Part shown: in pieces, positions 32,253 to 40,948 of the stretch
Numbering within the stretch: position 1 is the stretch's first letter
How the letters are laid out: each line of letters begins with the position of its first letter
NCBI RefSeq assembly: GCF_964058985.1
Contig: NZ_OZ060379.1
Location: 248,001 to 312,000 of the forward strand
Origin: Buchnera aphidicola (Chaitophorus sp. 3695)
GTDB taxonomy: Bacteria; Pseudomonadota; Gammaproteobacteria; Enterobacterales; Enterobacteriaceae
Direction of reading: 5' to 3'
DNA length: 64,000 nt
The notes under the pieces: model-generated
Told to the model about the DNA's origin: nothing
The model's input: only the letters and a program-made list of their open reading frames with translations
Database searches by the model: none
Translations under genes and position numbers: made by a program

Positions 32253-32338
32253 TACCCGAAGCGGGACTTGAACCCGCAAAGTCATTAATAACCGAGGGAT
32301 TTTAAGTCCCTTGTGTTTACCAGTTTCACCATTCGGGC
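32253..32338 (-). tRNA. tRNA-Leu (UAA)
   Basis: The 86-base gene folds as a class II tRNA. The acceptor stem GCCCGAA pairs with TTCGGGT (a first-position G-T, as in the E. coli gene), the anticodon stem-loop AGGGA-CTTAAAA-TCCCT gives UAA, there is a long variable arm, and the T loop is GGTTCAAGTCC. CCA is not encoded. It is the second gene after tRNA-Cys on the minus strand, 46 bases downstream, so both are probably cut from one transcript. Confidence 0.97.
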
Positions 32339-32384
32339 AAAATCTTTTATTTAATAATAAAACAAATATTTTTAAATATAAAAA

Positions 32385-32457
32385 AGGCGCACCTCGGAAT
32401 CGAACCGAGCTATACGGATTTGCAATCCGCTGCATAATGCCGATCTGCCAATGCACC
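32385..32457 (-). tRNA. tRNA-Cys (GCA)
   Basis: This is a 73-base class I tRNA. The anticodon arm CGGAT-TGCAAAT-CCG reads GCA and U73 is the discriminator, as needed by CysRS. The acceptor stem GGTGCAT/GTGCGCC has two G-T wobbles. CCA is not encoded. A promoter candidate lies about 45 bases upstream. Confidence 0.97.
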
Positions 32458-32501
32458 ATAAATTTTTTATTAAAATTATAAAATATAATAATATAAATTA
32501 A

Positions 32502-32529
32502 TATATAACAAAATATTTGATTATGTCAA
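32502..32529 (-). promoter_or_regulatory. Promoter candidate for tRNA-Cys/tRNA-Leu
   Basis: On the minus strand a perfect -35 TTGACA (32529-32524) is followed after 16 bases by TATATA (32507-32502), preceded by TG one base upstream as in extended -10 promoters. The predicted start is near 32495, about 38 bases before tRNA-Cys. A full TTGACA is rare in this A/T background. Confidence 0.6.
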
Positions 32530-32603
32530 TACAAATTTTTCAACATTTTAAAATATTTATAGTTAATTTAAAAATATATATTAAATATATGATAAAAATA
32601 AAC

Positions 32604-32633
32604 TTGAAATAATAATATAAAATGTTATATAAT
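32604..32633 (+). promoter_or_regulatory. Promoter candidate for tRNA-Ser
   Basis: TTGAAA (32604-32609) and a perfect TATAAT (32628-32633) are separated by 18 bases, with a predicted start near 32640, about 75 bases before the tRNA. In such A/T-rich DNA a TATAAT alone means little; the correctly spaced -35 is what supports it. Confidence 0.4.
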
Positions 32634-32714
32634 TAAATTATTAATTTCTAACAATTAAGTTAATTAAAATTTATATTTAATAAAATATTTAAAAATATTT
32701 TATTCTAAAAAATA

Positions 32715-32799
32715 GGAGGGATGGCCGAGTGGTTTAAGGCAGCGGTCTTGAAAACCGCCGATGAGAAATCATCCGAGAGTTCGAATCCCTCTCCCTCCA
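32715..32799 (+). tRNA. tRNA-Ser (UGA)
   Basis: This is a class II tRNA with a perfect 7-bp acceptor stem (GGAGGGA/TCCCTCC), the D arm GCCGAGTGGTTTAAGGC, the anticodon arm GCGGT-CTTGAAA-ACCGC (UGA) and a long variable stem GATGA/TCATC. Two oddities are seen: the T stem GAGAG/CCCTC has an A-C mismatch, and the genomic base after the acceptor stem is A where gammaproteobacterial tRNA-Ser usually has G73. CCA is not encoded. Confidence 0.96.
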
Positions 32800-32982
32800 A
32801 ATAAAAAACTTTTACAACAAAATTTATTATAAATTCTTATTTTATAAATTAAAATAACGTGAAGTAAATAAAATAATTTTATTTTATTTTATATTCTTTC
32901 ATTTATCTAATACTAAAAAATTTATATTTAAAAGTTATTAAAAGATAAATTTAATTTATATTTATAATTTTTTAAATTTAAA

Positions 32983-33954
32983 TTATAAATCTTTCTTAAA
33001 AGTGAAATTTTTTAATTGATTAGAATATTTTAAAGATAATGGATTATGGTATGAATTATTTGAGAAAATATCTTGAAAGTTCCATATAAAATTAAAATTT
33101 ATGGAATTTAAATTTCTACTTTTAGAATTACTATAATAAGTAATTTTTTTCTCAAATTCAATTCTTGAATAAAAATTTTTATTAATTTTATATTGTAATC
33201 CAAAACTAATTAATGGAAAAATATTATCTTTAAATAAATAATGTGTATCAGAATTTCTTATTTTAAGAAGATTCTGATTAAGATTCAGAGAACAACCTAA
33301 ACGACTATATATATCTATAGAATTTAATACTGGAATAGAAATTTTTGTAGCAATTTCTAAATTTTTTTGTGGATACATAATATTTATTTTATCATGTATT
33401 TTTGAATTTCTATTGGCATTTGTTCTGCTAGATGTATATTCTGATTGTCCGTATGCTTTTTGAATATTATTATTTCTTATTGAAAGTAATTTACTATTGT
33501 GAGGATTGCTATTGCTAAAGTTAACATAAGATGTTTGACTCTCGTTAATTTGTTGCATTTGAATTTGATTTATTTTTTCTTCTTCTTCAGACTCTTTATC
33601 TTCTACTTTTTTTATAGAACTTAAATAATTTTTTTCAAGTCTAAAATTTTTTTCTTGTTTGAAAATATTATTAATTTTTTCTTGATTAATAAAAGGGTCG
33701 TTATAAGAAATCTCGAATCCAAAATATGAATTATTTTGATATCCTATTAAAAAACCATATAATGAATGTGACCAATAATTATTATATAAATTTTTAAAAT
33801 TAAATAAATCAGATTTTTTATTAATATAGTTAGGTTGTAATATATTAAATTTTGAACCAAAATAAAAATAATTATTATCTAACGTATTCGCATGAACATG
33901 AGTAGCTATACAAGTGTTTAATAAAAGAGAAACTACTATAGCTTTATTATTCAT
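32983..33954 (-). CDS. ompA: OmpA-like outer-membrane beta-barrel with an enlarged surface loop, no peptidoglycan domain
   Basis: Residues 1-22 look like a signal peptide (cleavage after HVHA). The mature start DNNYFYFGSKFN, then YGFLIGYQNNSYFGFEISYN (64-84), DIYSRLGCSL (214-223), PLISFGLQYKI (247-257), YSRIEFEKKIT (262-272) and INFNFIWNF (285-293) align in order with strands of the eight-stranded OmpA barrel. Between strands 3 and 4, about 105 residues (88-195) are inserted: a charged part with a run of Glu (119-126), then a Ser/Asn/Gln-rich part. This corresponds to extracellular loop 2 of OmpA. After the barrel only a 30-residue tail follows; the OmpA peptidoglycan-binding domain is absent. 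A distant homologue other than OmpA itself cannot be excluded. Confidence 0.8.
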   Translation of the reverse strand: MNNKAIVVSLLLNTCIATHVHANTLDNNYFYFGSKFNILQPNYINKKSDLFNFKNLYNNYWSHSLYGFLIGYQNNSYFGFEISYNDPFINQEKINNIFKQEKNFRLEKNYLSSIKKVEDKESEEEEKINQIQMQQINESQTSYVNFSNSNPHNSKLLSIRNNNIQKAYGQSEYTSSRTNANRNSKIHDKINIMYPQKNLEIATKISIPVLNSIDIYSRLGCSLNLNQNLLKIRNSDTHYLFKDNIFPLISFGLQYKINKNFYSRIEFEKKITYYSNSKSRNLNSINFNFIWNFQDIFSNNSYHNPLSLKYSNQLKNFTFKKDL

Positions 33955-35342
33955 ATCTTTTACTCCATTTTAAAAATTATAAATAAAATTTATTATTACT
34001 TATATTTATAATTTTTTAAATAAATTTAAAAACATTGTATCAATAAATCTTTAAAATTTGATAAATAAAATAAAACTATATTTTTAATATAACTAAACAT
34101 TTTAAACTATTTTTTAAAGAAATTTTTATTAATTAAAAAATTTTATATAAAATATTTTTTTATAAAAATATTTACTAAATTTTAAAATATATATGAAATT
34201 TTTTCAATAAAATATTTTAAAAAATATAATTTTATTAATTTTATTACATCCTTTAAATTTATTATTTATAATAATGTTATTATATCGTTTTATTTAAAAA
34301 AATATCAAATAAATAATTTTTATAAATTTAAATAAAACATTTAAAGAATATTCTAACATAAAAATAGAAAGTTAAAAAATTAGATAATATTAAAAAATTT
34401 TTATATTATAAATAAATCATTATTAAAATTTATTTTTAAAGATATTATAAATATTTTTATATAAAACAGTTAATAAAAAATTCTTAATATTTAAATTTTT
34501 TATAAATTTTTTATAAACTGAAATATAACATAGTATAATTTTATTACTATATAAATTTACTAATTTAATTTTTTGTATAAAAATACATAAATCTTAAAAT
34601 TTATATTTTAAATATAATTTAATACTAAAATAAAAATTTATATATGTAAACATATATAATATAAAATTATAAAATTATTTTTATTATAAATAAAAACAAC
34701 AAAAAATTTTAAAATGCTATTTAGATTAAAATTACAAAAAAAATATATATTTGAAAATAATTTATTTAAAATTAAAAATTTTTTATAAATATTAATCTAA
34801 AAAACAAATTTATAGATATTTTTTAAATAAATTCTATGAATTAAATTAATATTTTAAAAAATAAATTTTACAATCACTTTTTAAATTTTAAAAAAAAAAT
34901 GAAAAAATATAAATGTAATAAAAACATTATAATATAAAATTTTACATGGCACTAAAAATAATAAAATTTAATTAAATACTTATTTAAATGAATTCTCTTC
35001 TTGTAATTTCAAAAATTTATTTAATTAATCTTTATTTAATATTTTTATTTTAAAAAATTAAAAAATATAATACATATATTTATCCAAAAATATTTGTTAA
35101 TATAAATTATACTTTTTTAAAATTAAAAATAAAATATATTTAAATTAAATATATTTTCATTATAATAAATTATATTATTAAAAATTGAATTCTATAAAAA
35201 AATTCTAAAATTAAAAGGAATTTTTTATTTATAAATAAAATTAGAAATATAATATAGATAATTTAAATTTATATTATGTTAATATTTAATCAATAAAATC
35301 TCAAATAAATACATATAAAAATTTTTTATTTAGGAAAATCAC
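33955..35342. other. 1.4 kb gene-free A/T stretch, probable remains of the flagellar block
   Basis: I see no recognisable coding sequence, tRNA or GC-bearing hairpin in these 1388 bases, the longest gene-free stretch of the window. In E. coli, murJ-flgN-flgM and flgA-L lie upstream of rne; here only a FlgK-like frame survives next to rne, so this stretch is best read as decayed flagellar DNA. The last part must carry the promoter and ribosome site (TTTAGGAAAA) of the FlgK-like gene. Confidence 0.55.
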
Positions 35343-36272
35343 ATGTACGATATTAACAGTTTTATAATGAATAACGAAAAATTATTAAATACGCCTTCTA
35401 CAGATTACTTTAATGAAATGAAACAATTAAATGAAAAAAATTATTTAAATTATAACAAATATATTAAATATAAAATACATCAAACATTAAAAATTAAAGT
35501 AAATACAAATTCTTTTAATATATATGTAAATAATTATACTAAAAAAATTCAAGAAAAAAGAAAATTAGAAGCTCAAGCAGAAAAAGATAAAATTTTTTTA
35601 AATATTATTTCTAAAATTCAAAATGTTTTTTTAAGAAATCAAGATATTTTACTCAAAAAAAGTCCTTTTGAAAATAATATATTTTTAAATATAAAAAATT
35701 CAGAAAAAAATAAAGAAAAATTTATAAGTCAATTACATGAATTACTTGATGAATATAACTTTTTTTATGATAACTTTGTAAGTATAGAAAAGTATATTAG
35801 TAATAAAATTAAAAATAATATTAACAAAATAAATAATATTATTGATCAAATTTATTTATTAAATAAAAAAATTCAAAAAGAAAAAATTGATAATAATTCA
35901 ATATATATAAATATTTTCAATACAGAGAGAGAAAATTTAATAAATCAATTAAACAAAATTATAGCTGTTCATAAAAATATTATAGATTCTGAAGATAGTG
36001 TTAGAATTTTTGATAATATATTATTAGTTTCAGATAAATTAAAATATCATATACAAAATAATCATGATCCAATTAATAAAATTGAAAATAGATTATGTTT
36101 TGTAAATAAATCATCTAATACTATTGACATACCTTTAAGTCAAATTATTGGAGAAGGAAAAATGTCTGGTTTATCCGAAGCTTATTTAAATGATTTAGTA
36201 CCTGCAATGAATCAAATTAGACAAATTATTTTTGATTTATCTCAATATTTAGATATTAATAATAAAAATTAA
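35343..36272 (+). CDS. FlgK-like protein remnant (middle part of the hook-filament junction protein HAP1)
   Basis: The 309-residue product is Lys/Asn/Ile-rich and has no signal peptide. Its middle and end align with FlgK: KINNIIDQIYLLNKKI (162-177) with the coiled INNYAKQIASLNDQI segment, ERENLINQLNKIIAV (195-209) with QRDQLVSELNQIVGV, and IDIPLSQIIGEGKMSGLSEA (261-280) with the IEIPEKLLNTGSLGG segment. Residues 85-160 fit the preceding helical region. The first 60 residues barely resemble the D0 region, and everything after the first third of the FlgK outer domain, including the C-terminal D0/D1 helices, is missing (FlgK is about 547 residues). Position supports this: it is next to rne, where E. 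coli flgKL end. A good AGGAAA site precedes the ATG. The function is unknown. Confidence 0.65.
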   Translation: MYDINSFIMNNEKLLNTPSTDYFNEMKQLNEKNYLNYNKYIKYKIHQTLKIKVNTNSFNIYVNNYTKKIQEKRKLEAQAEKDKIFLNIISKIQNVFLRNQDILLKKSPFENNIFLNIKNSEKNKEKFISQLHELLDEYNFFYDNFVSIEKYISNKIKNNINKINNIIDQIYLLNKKIQKEKIDNNSIYINIFNTERENLINQLNKIIAVHKNIIDSEDSVRIFDNILLVSDKLKYHIQNNHDPINKIENRLCFVNKSSNTIDIPLSQIIGEGKMSGLSEAYLNDLVPAMNQIRQIIFDLSQYLDINNKN

Positions 36273-36415
36273 TTTTGTAAAATTTGTTTTGATAAAAAAT
36301 TTTAATAAATTATAAAATAAATAAAATATTAATAAAACATTTTATTTTTAAAATATTTAAAAAAATAAAAAATTTAAATATTTTATAAAAAATCTTTATA
36401 AAGTTTAATTTAATA

Positions 36416-37603
36416 TTATTCAAAAAAATTAAATTTTTTTCTGGATAGTTCTAATAATCCAAATTTTGAAATTTTACCTAATTGAATTCTAGATGGTTCG
36501 TTTTGAATAACGTTTGCAAAAGTATTTTCAATTTTTTTAATATTTTTAATATTTGACATATTAATAAAATCTATAACAATTATACCTTCTATATTTCGTA
36601 ATCTTAATTGATTAACAATTTCAAATATAGATTCAAAATTTATATTAAAAGCTGTTTCTTCTATGTTATAACTTTTATTATAATGAGAAGAATTTACATC
36701 TATTACAGTTAAAGCTTCTGTTATATCAATAGTTAAAGATCCTCCAGATAATAATTTTATATTTTTTTCAAAAATAGAGTTAATTTGTAGATTTATTTTA
36801 TAAAAATAAAAAATAGATGTAGATTCTTTAAAATATTTAATTTTTTGAATAAATATATTTTTTTTAAAATAAATTATAAATTTTATAAAATCATAAAATA
36901 AAATTTTATTATCGATAATTATTTCATCAATATTGTTAGTTAAATAATATCTTAAAATAGAAATAAAAATATAATGATTTTTATAAATTATACAACTGAT
37001 GTTTTTTTTGTGTATAAAATTTTTATTTTGAATTAAATTTAATTGTTTAAGTTGATAATTAAAATCAAATTTAAGATCTTGAAAAGATATTTTATAACTT
37101 GATGTACGTAGAATAATTCCTACATAATTTGGAATTTTTAATAAATATAAAAAATTTTTCAAACGATTTCTTTCAATTCCTTTAATTTTTTTAGAAATTT
37201 TTTTAATATTTGGTTTATTGAAAATTAAAATTAAATATATTCCAAAAAATTTTATAAATGTAGTTAATATAGATCTTTTATATTTACTTTTTTTTTTTAT
37301 AATTTGCACTAAAAATTTTTTTCTTAAAATTTTATTTAAAACATTTTTATTTAATACATCTATATTTTTTAAATTTAAAATTTTTTTATATATTTTATTA
37401 AAAGGTAAAAATCCGTTTTTTTTATTTCCATAATCTATAAAAAAAGCTTCTAAACTTAGACTAATATATTTTACTTTAGCTATATATATATTATTTATTT
37501 TTTTTATATACATATTTTTTATATATAAACTATGTAATTTTTCTTTATAAATAACTGCTACTTTGACATTATTTTTAGTAACATGAACTAAAATTTTTTT
37601 CAT
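36416..37603 (-). CDS. rne: Ribonuclease E, catalytic core only
   Basis: RNase E is the main endonuclease for mRNA decay and rRNA/tRNA processing. Only 395 residues remain, against 1061 in E. coli. The S1 domain (about 36-120, with SLEAFFIDYGNKKNGFLPF), the 5'-sensor/RNase H-like part and the DNase I-like active site are present; the metal ligands are Asp302 and Asp345 with Asn304 in TVIDVNSS and IVIDFINM. The protein ends at FGLLELSRKKFNFFE, about ten residues before the CPRC zinc-link, so the zinc-link, small domain and degradosome scaffold are all missing. No CxxC codons follow downstream in any frame. Divergent from rluC, as in E. coli. Confidence 0.9.
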   Translation of the reverse strand: MKKILVHVTKNNVKVAVIYKEKLHSLYIKNMYIKKINNIYIAKVKYISLSLEAFFIDYGNKKNGFLPFNKIYKKILNLKNIDVLNKNVLNKILRKKFLVQIIKKKSKYKRSILTTFIKFFGIYLILIFNKPNIKKISKKIKGIERNRLKNFLYLLKIPNYVGIILRTSSYKISFQDLKFDFNYQLKQLNLIQNKNFIHKKNISCIIYKNHYIFISILRYYLTNNIDEIIIDNKILFYDFIKFIIYFKKNIFIQKIKYFKESTSIFYFYKINLQINSIFEKNIKLLSGGSLTIDITEALTVIDVNSSHYNKSYNIEETAFNINFESIFEIVNQLRLRNIEGIIVIDFINMSNIKNIKKIENTFANVIQNEPSRIQLGKISKFGLLELSRKKFNFFE

Positions 37604-37690
37604 TACATTCTCTTTAATATAAAAATATAAATTAATATGAAATTATATAAAGTTTTAAAAATAAATTTAAAATCTTTATTAGGATATTTT

Positions 37691-38635
37691 ATGGTCTCTA
37701 TCATAACAAAATTATCTTTCATTACAGTAAATAAAATTTTTTTCAAGCAAAGAATTGATAATTTTTTAATAAAAAAATTTAAAAAAATACCTAAAAGTAA
37801 ATTGTATAAAATTATTAGAAAAGGATATATTCGAATAAATAAAAAAAGAGTACAAGCAAAATATAAATTAAAATTAGGAGACTTAATACGTATTCCTCCA
37901 TTAAAAATAAATTCTAATATAAAAAAAAAAAATTTAAATATAAAAAATAAAAAAATTCTTTTAAAAAAAATATTATATGAAGATAAAATTTTACTTATTA
38001 TTAATAAACCTGCAGGAATTTCGGTACATGGAGGAAGTGGAATAAATTTTAATATAATAGATAGCTTAAGAATATTAAGACCACATGAAAAATATCTGGA
38101 ACTAATACATCGTTTAGATAGATATACATCTGGAATTTTAATGATTGCTAAAAAAAGATCTTCTTTACGTTATTTCCATAAAGAATTTAGAAAACATTGT
38201 ATTCAAAAAAAATATTTAGCTTTAGTACATCGTAAATGCTTATTTCAAAAAAAAATTGTTGATTCTCCATTATTAAAAATAAACGTTGTAAACAAAAAAA
38301 AAATGGTTTCAGTCAATAAAATTGGAAAAAAATCAAAAACTATTTTTTATACAAAAAAAAGAAATTTATTATATAGTCTAGTATCTATTATTCCATATAC
38401 AGGAAGAACTCATCAAATACGTGTTCATGCAGCATTTTTAAAACATCCTATAATTTTTGATAATCGTTATGGAAATAACAATTTGGATAAAAAAATACAA
38501 ACAAAAAAAATAAATAAAATATTATTATTGCATGCTGAAAAAATAACTTTTGTACATCCTATATTAAAAAAAAAAATTACTATCTGTGCTCCTTTACAAA
38601 AAAACTTTAAAAACGCAATCAAACACTTATTTTAG
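37691..38635 (+). CDS. rluC: 23S rRNA pseudouridine(955/2504/2580) synthase RluC
   Basis: RluC makes three pseudouridines in 23S rRNA near the peptidyl-transferase centre. An N-terminal S4 domain (QRIDNFLIKKFK, then GYIRINKKRVQAKYKL) precedes the catalytic domain with the aspartate in HRLDRYTSG, and the C-terminal TGRTHQIRVHA motif. The frame is open to 37637, but the ATG at 37691 (314 residues, TTAGGA upstream) fits the E. coli N-terminus (319 residues) better. It is divergent from rne as in E. coli. Confidence 0.95.
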   Translation: MVSIITKLSFITVNKIFFKQRIDNFLIKKFKKIPKSKLYKIIRKGYIRINKKRVQAKYKLKLGDLIRIPPLKINSNIKKKNLNIKNKKILLKKILYEDKILLIINKPAGISVHGGSGINFNIIDSLRILRPHEKYLELIHRLDRYTSGILMIAKKRSSLRYFHKEFRKHCIQKKYLALVHRKCLFQKKIVDSPLLKINVVNKKKMVSVNKIGKKSKTIFYTKKRNLLYSLVSIIPYTGRTHQIRVHAAFLKHPIIFDNRYGNNNLDKKIQTKKINKILLLHAEKITFVHPILKKKITICAPLQKNFKNAIKHLF

Positions 38636-38766
38636 TATATTAAAAATAATAAAATAATTATTATATTAATTAAATTCTTGTGAATAATATAAAAAAATTA
38701 TTTCTTGAATAATGTTTAAAATTATTGTATATAATAATAAAAAACTATCAAGAATAGGGAAAAAAC

Positions 38767-38937
38767 ATGGCTGTACAAAAAAGTAAACCCACTCGATCTA
38801 AAAGAGGAATGCGTCGATCTCATGATTCATTAAAAAAGAAAATAAAATTAATATCTAAAGATAAATTTTCTAATGAATATCATATCAGACATCATATAAC
38901 CAAAAAAGGATACTATAAAGGTAAAAAAATTTTTTAA
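38767..38937 (+). CDS. rpmF: 50S ribosomal protein L32
   Basis: This 56-residue protein begins [20 protein letters not shown], the signature of L32, and ends [10 protein letters not shown] (E. coli 57 residues). A TAGGGA ribosome site lies before the ATG. It sits between rluC and fabD; in E. coli rpmF is followed by plsX and fabH, which are missing here, so it is now 43 bases from fabD and may be co-transcribed with the fab genes. Confidence 0.97.
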   Translation: MAVQKSKPTRSKRGMRRSHDSLKKKIKLISKDKFSNEYHIRHHITKKGYYKGKKIF

Positions 38938-38980
38938 AAAATAAATTTTTTAAATTAAATTAATCTAAACAAAATTCATT

Positions 38981-39883
38981 ATGATTCCATTTGCAATGAT
39001 TTTTCCAGGACAAGATAAACAAAATATTAAACTTTTAGAAAAATTATACAAAAAAAACAAAATTATACAAGATACTTTTAAAAAAGCTTCTGAATATTTG
39101 AAATATAATTTATTTAAATCTATTACCCAAAAAATATTAAATAAAAAATCTCAAAAAAATGATTTCTTACAATTAGGAATTTTAACTACTTCTTATGCCA
39201 TATATAAATTATGGAAATTTCATATTGGATTGAATCCAAAAATAATGACTGGACATAGTCTAGGACAATATTCTGCATTAGTATGTAGTAAAGTTTTAAA
39301 ATTTTCTGACGCAATTCAGATGGTTGCTTACAGAACTAAAATAATGCAAAAAAAAAAAGGTTCAATGTATGCTATTTTTGGATTAAAAAAATCAATAATA
39401 GAAAAATTTTGTAAAAAATATTCTAAAACAAATCTTGTATCTATAGCTTGTATAAATTCTACTAATCAAATTGTAATTACTGGAAATACAAAATATTCTA
39501 AAAAAATTTCTAAAAAATGTAAGAATAATGGTGCTAAAAGAGTTATTAAATTAAATAATACTACTATTTCTCATTGCCCTTCCATGAAAAATTTAAAAAA
39601 AAAATTATCTTTTAAATTTAAAAAAATAAATTTTTATTCACCACAAACTTTAATCATAGATAGCACAAAAGTAAAAATTTTAAAAAACCCAGTAAAAATT
39701 AAAAATTGTTTAATAAATCAATTATGCAAAACTGTTAAATGGAATGATACAGTTAATTTTATTATACAAAAAAAAATTACAAATTTTTTAGAAATCGGAT
39801 TAAAAAATACATTAACGCAATTTCATAAAAATGAAGAAAAATATATTTCTTTTGATATTAAAAAAATTCTTAATTTAAAATAA
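38981..39883 (+). CDS. fabD: Malonyl-CoA:ACP transacylase
   Basis: FabD moves malonyl from CoA to acyl carrier protein, the extender step of fatty-acid synthesis. It has 300 residues (E. coli 309). The N-terminus shows FPGQDKQNIKLL (normally FPGQGSQ, so two positions of this motif have changed), the nucleophile serine lies in TGHSLGQYSA at about residue 90, and the second catalytic residue in NTTISHCPSM (His at about 200). It starts the fabD-fabG-acpP run. Confidence 0.95.
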   Translation: MIPFAMIFPGQDKQNIKLLEKLYKKNKIIQDTFKKASEYLKYNLFKSITQKILNKKSQKNDFLQLGILTTSYAIYKLWKFHIGLNPKIMTGHSLGQYSALVCSKVLKFSDAIQMVAYRTKIMQKKKGSMYAIFGLKKSIIEKFCKKYSKTNLVSIACINSTNQIVITGNTKYSKKISKKCKNNGAKRVIKLNNTTISHCPSMKNLKKKLSFKFKKINFYSPQTLIIDSTKVKILKNPVKIKNCLINQLCKTVKWNDTVNFIIQKKITNFLEIGLKNTLTQFHKNEEKYISFDIKKILNLK

Positions 39884-39915
39884 TAATTTTAATTTATAAT
39901 TTAAAAAAAATAAAA

Positions 39916-40644
39916 ATGAAGAAAAAAAATGTTTTAGTTACAGGAGCTAGAAAGGGTATAGGAAAATCTATTTTAAAAAGATTTATAAAAAAAGAATTTT
40001 TTATTATAGGGACTTCTAGAACATTGACTGGAGCTAAAAAAATTCAAAAAATTGTAAAAAAAAATGGTTTTGGAATGATTTTAAAAATTAATAATTATTC
40101 TGAAATTAATTTTTTTTTAGAAAAAATTATGAAAAAAATAGGAAATATAGATATATTAATACATAATATTGGAACAACTAAAGATCGTTTAATAAATAAT
40201 ATATCAAAAAAAAATTGGGATAATATTATAAATACTAATCTTACATCAGTGTTTTATATTACTAAAAAAATTATTAAACATATGATCAAAAGAAAATTTG
40301 GAAGAATTATTAGTATTGGATCTATATCTGGATTTGTAGGAAATCCTGGACAAACTCATTATTCTTCTTCTAAATCTGCATTAATAGGTTTTACAAAGTC
40401 ATTATCTTTAGAAGTTGCTTGTAGAGGAATTACAGTAAATTTAATATCTCCTGGCTTTATTAAAACAAATATGCTAAATAAATTAACTGTATTACAATTA
40501 AAAAAATGTTTAAAAAAAATACCTATGAGAAAATTTGGAAATCCTAAAGATATCGCATATTTAGTTAAATTCTTATCTTCAAAAAAAGCATCATATATAA
40601 CTGGGCAAACAATCCATATAAATGGAGGAATATGTATATTATAA
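39916..40644 (+). CDS. fabG: 3-oxoacyl-ACP reductase
   Basis: FabG reduces 3-ketoacyl-ACP with NADPH. It has 242 residues (E. coli 244). It is a short-chain dehydrogenase with the cofactor loop GARKGIGKS near residue 9, HNIGTT in place of NNAG, the catalytic serine in SIGSISGFVG and the YSSSKSALIGF tyrosine/lysine pair near 150. The C-terminal TGQTIHINGG is intact. It follows fabD by 32 bases. Confidence 0.96.
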   Translation: MKKKNVLVTGARKGIGKSILKRFIKKEFFIIGTSRTLTGAKKIQKIVKKNGFGMILKINNYSEINFFLEKIMKKIGNIDILIHNIGTTKDRLINNISKKNWDNIINTNLTSVFYITKKIIKHMIKRKFGRIISIGSISGFVGNPGQTHYSSSKSALIGFTKSLSLEVACRGITVNLISPGFIKTNMLNKLTVLQLKKCLKKIPMRKFGNPKDIAYLVKFLSSKKASYITGQTIHINGGICIL

Positions 40645-40686
40645 ATTTTTTAATAAAATAATTTTTTAAAAATAAGGAAAATTAAC

Positions 40687-40920
40687 ATGGATTTAAAAAC
40701 AAAAATAAAAAAAATTATTCTAAATTGTTTATCTTTAAAAAAAAAAATTTCAGATCATTCATGTATTAAAAATGATTTAAAAGCTGATTCTCTGGATATG
40801 ATTGAATTAATAATGTCTATAGAAGAAAATTTCAATATTAATATTAAAGATAAAGAAGCAGAAAATATTACAACCGTATATTCATTAATTAATTTAGTAA
40901 AAAAAAAAATTAAAAAGTAA
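40687..40920 (+). CDS. acpP: Acyl carrier protein
   Basis: AcpP carries growing acyl chains on 4'-phosphopantetheine. It has 77 residues (E. coli 78). The modified serine is Ser35 in LKADSLDMIELIM, the usual DSLD site. Helix 1 is much more basic than in E. coli (a Lys-rich start instead of acidic residues), although the recognition helix 2 keeps its acidic face. A TAAGGAAA site precedes the ATG. In E. coli fabF follows; here it does not. Confidence 0.97.
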   Translation: MDLKTKIKKIILNCLSLKKKISDHSCIKNDLKADSLDMIELIMSIEENFNINIKDKEAENITTVYSLINLVKKKIKK

Positions 40921-40948
40921 TATTTTTTTTTGAAATTAAAATATCAAT

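Noticed and set aside
32172..32459. Open frame of 95 codons over the tRNA-Leu and tRNA-Cys genes
   Set aside because: It translates two clear tRNA genes and their spacers, so it is not a protein gene.
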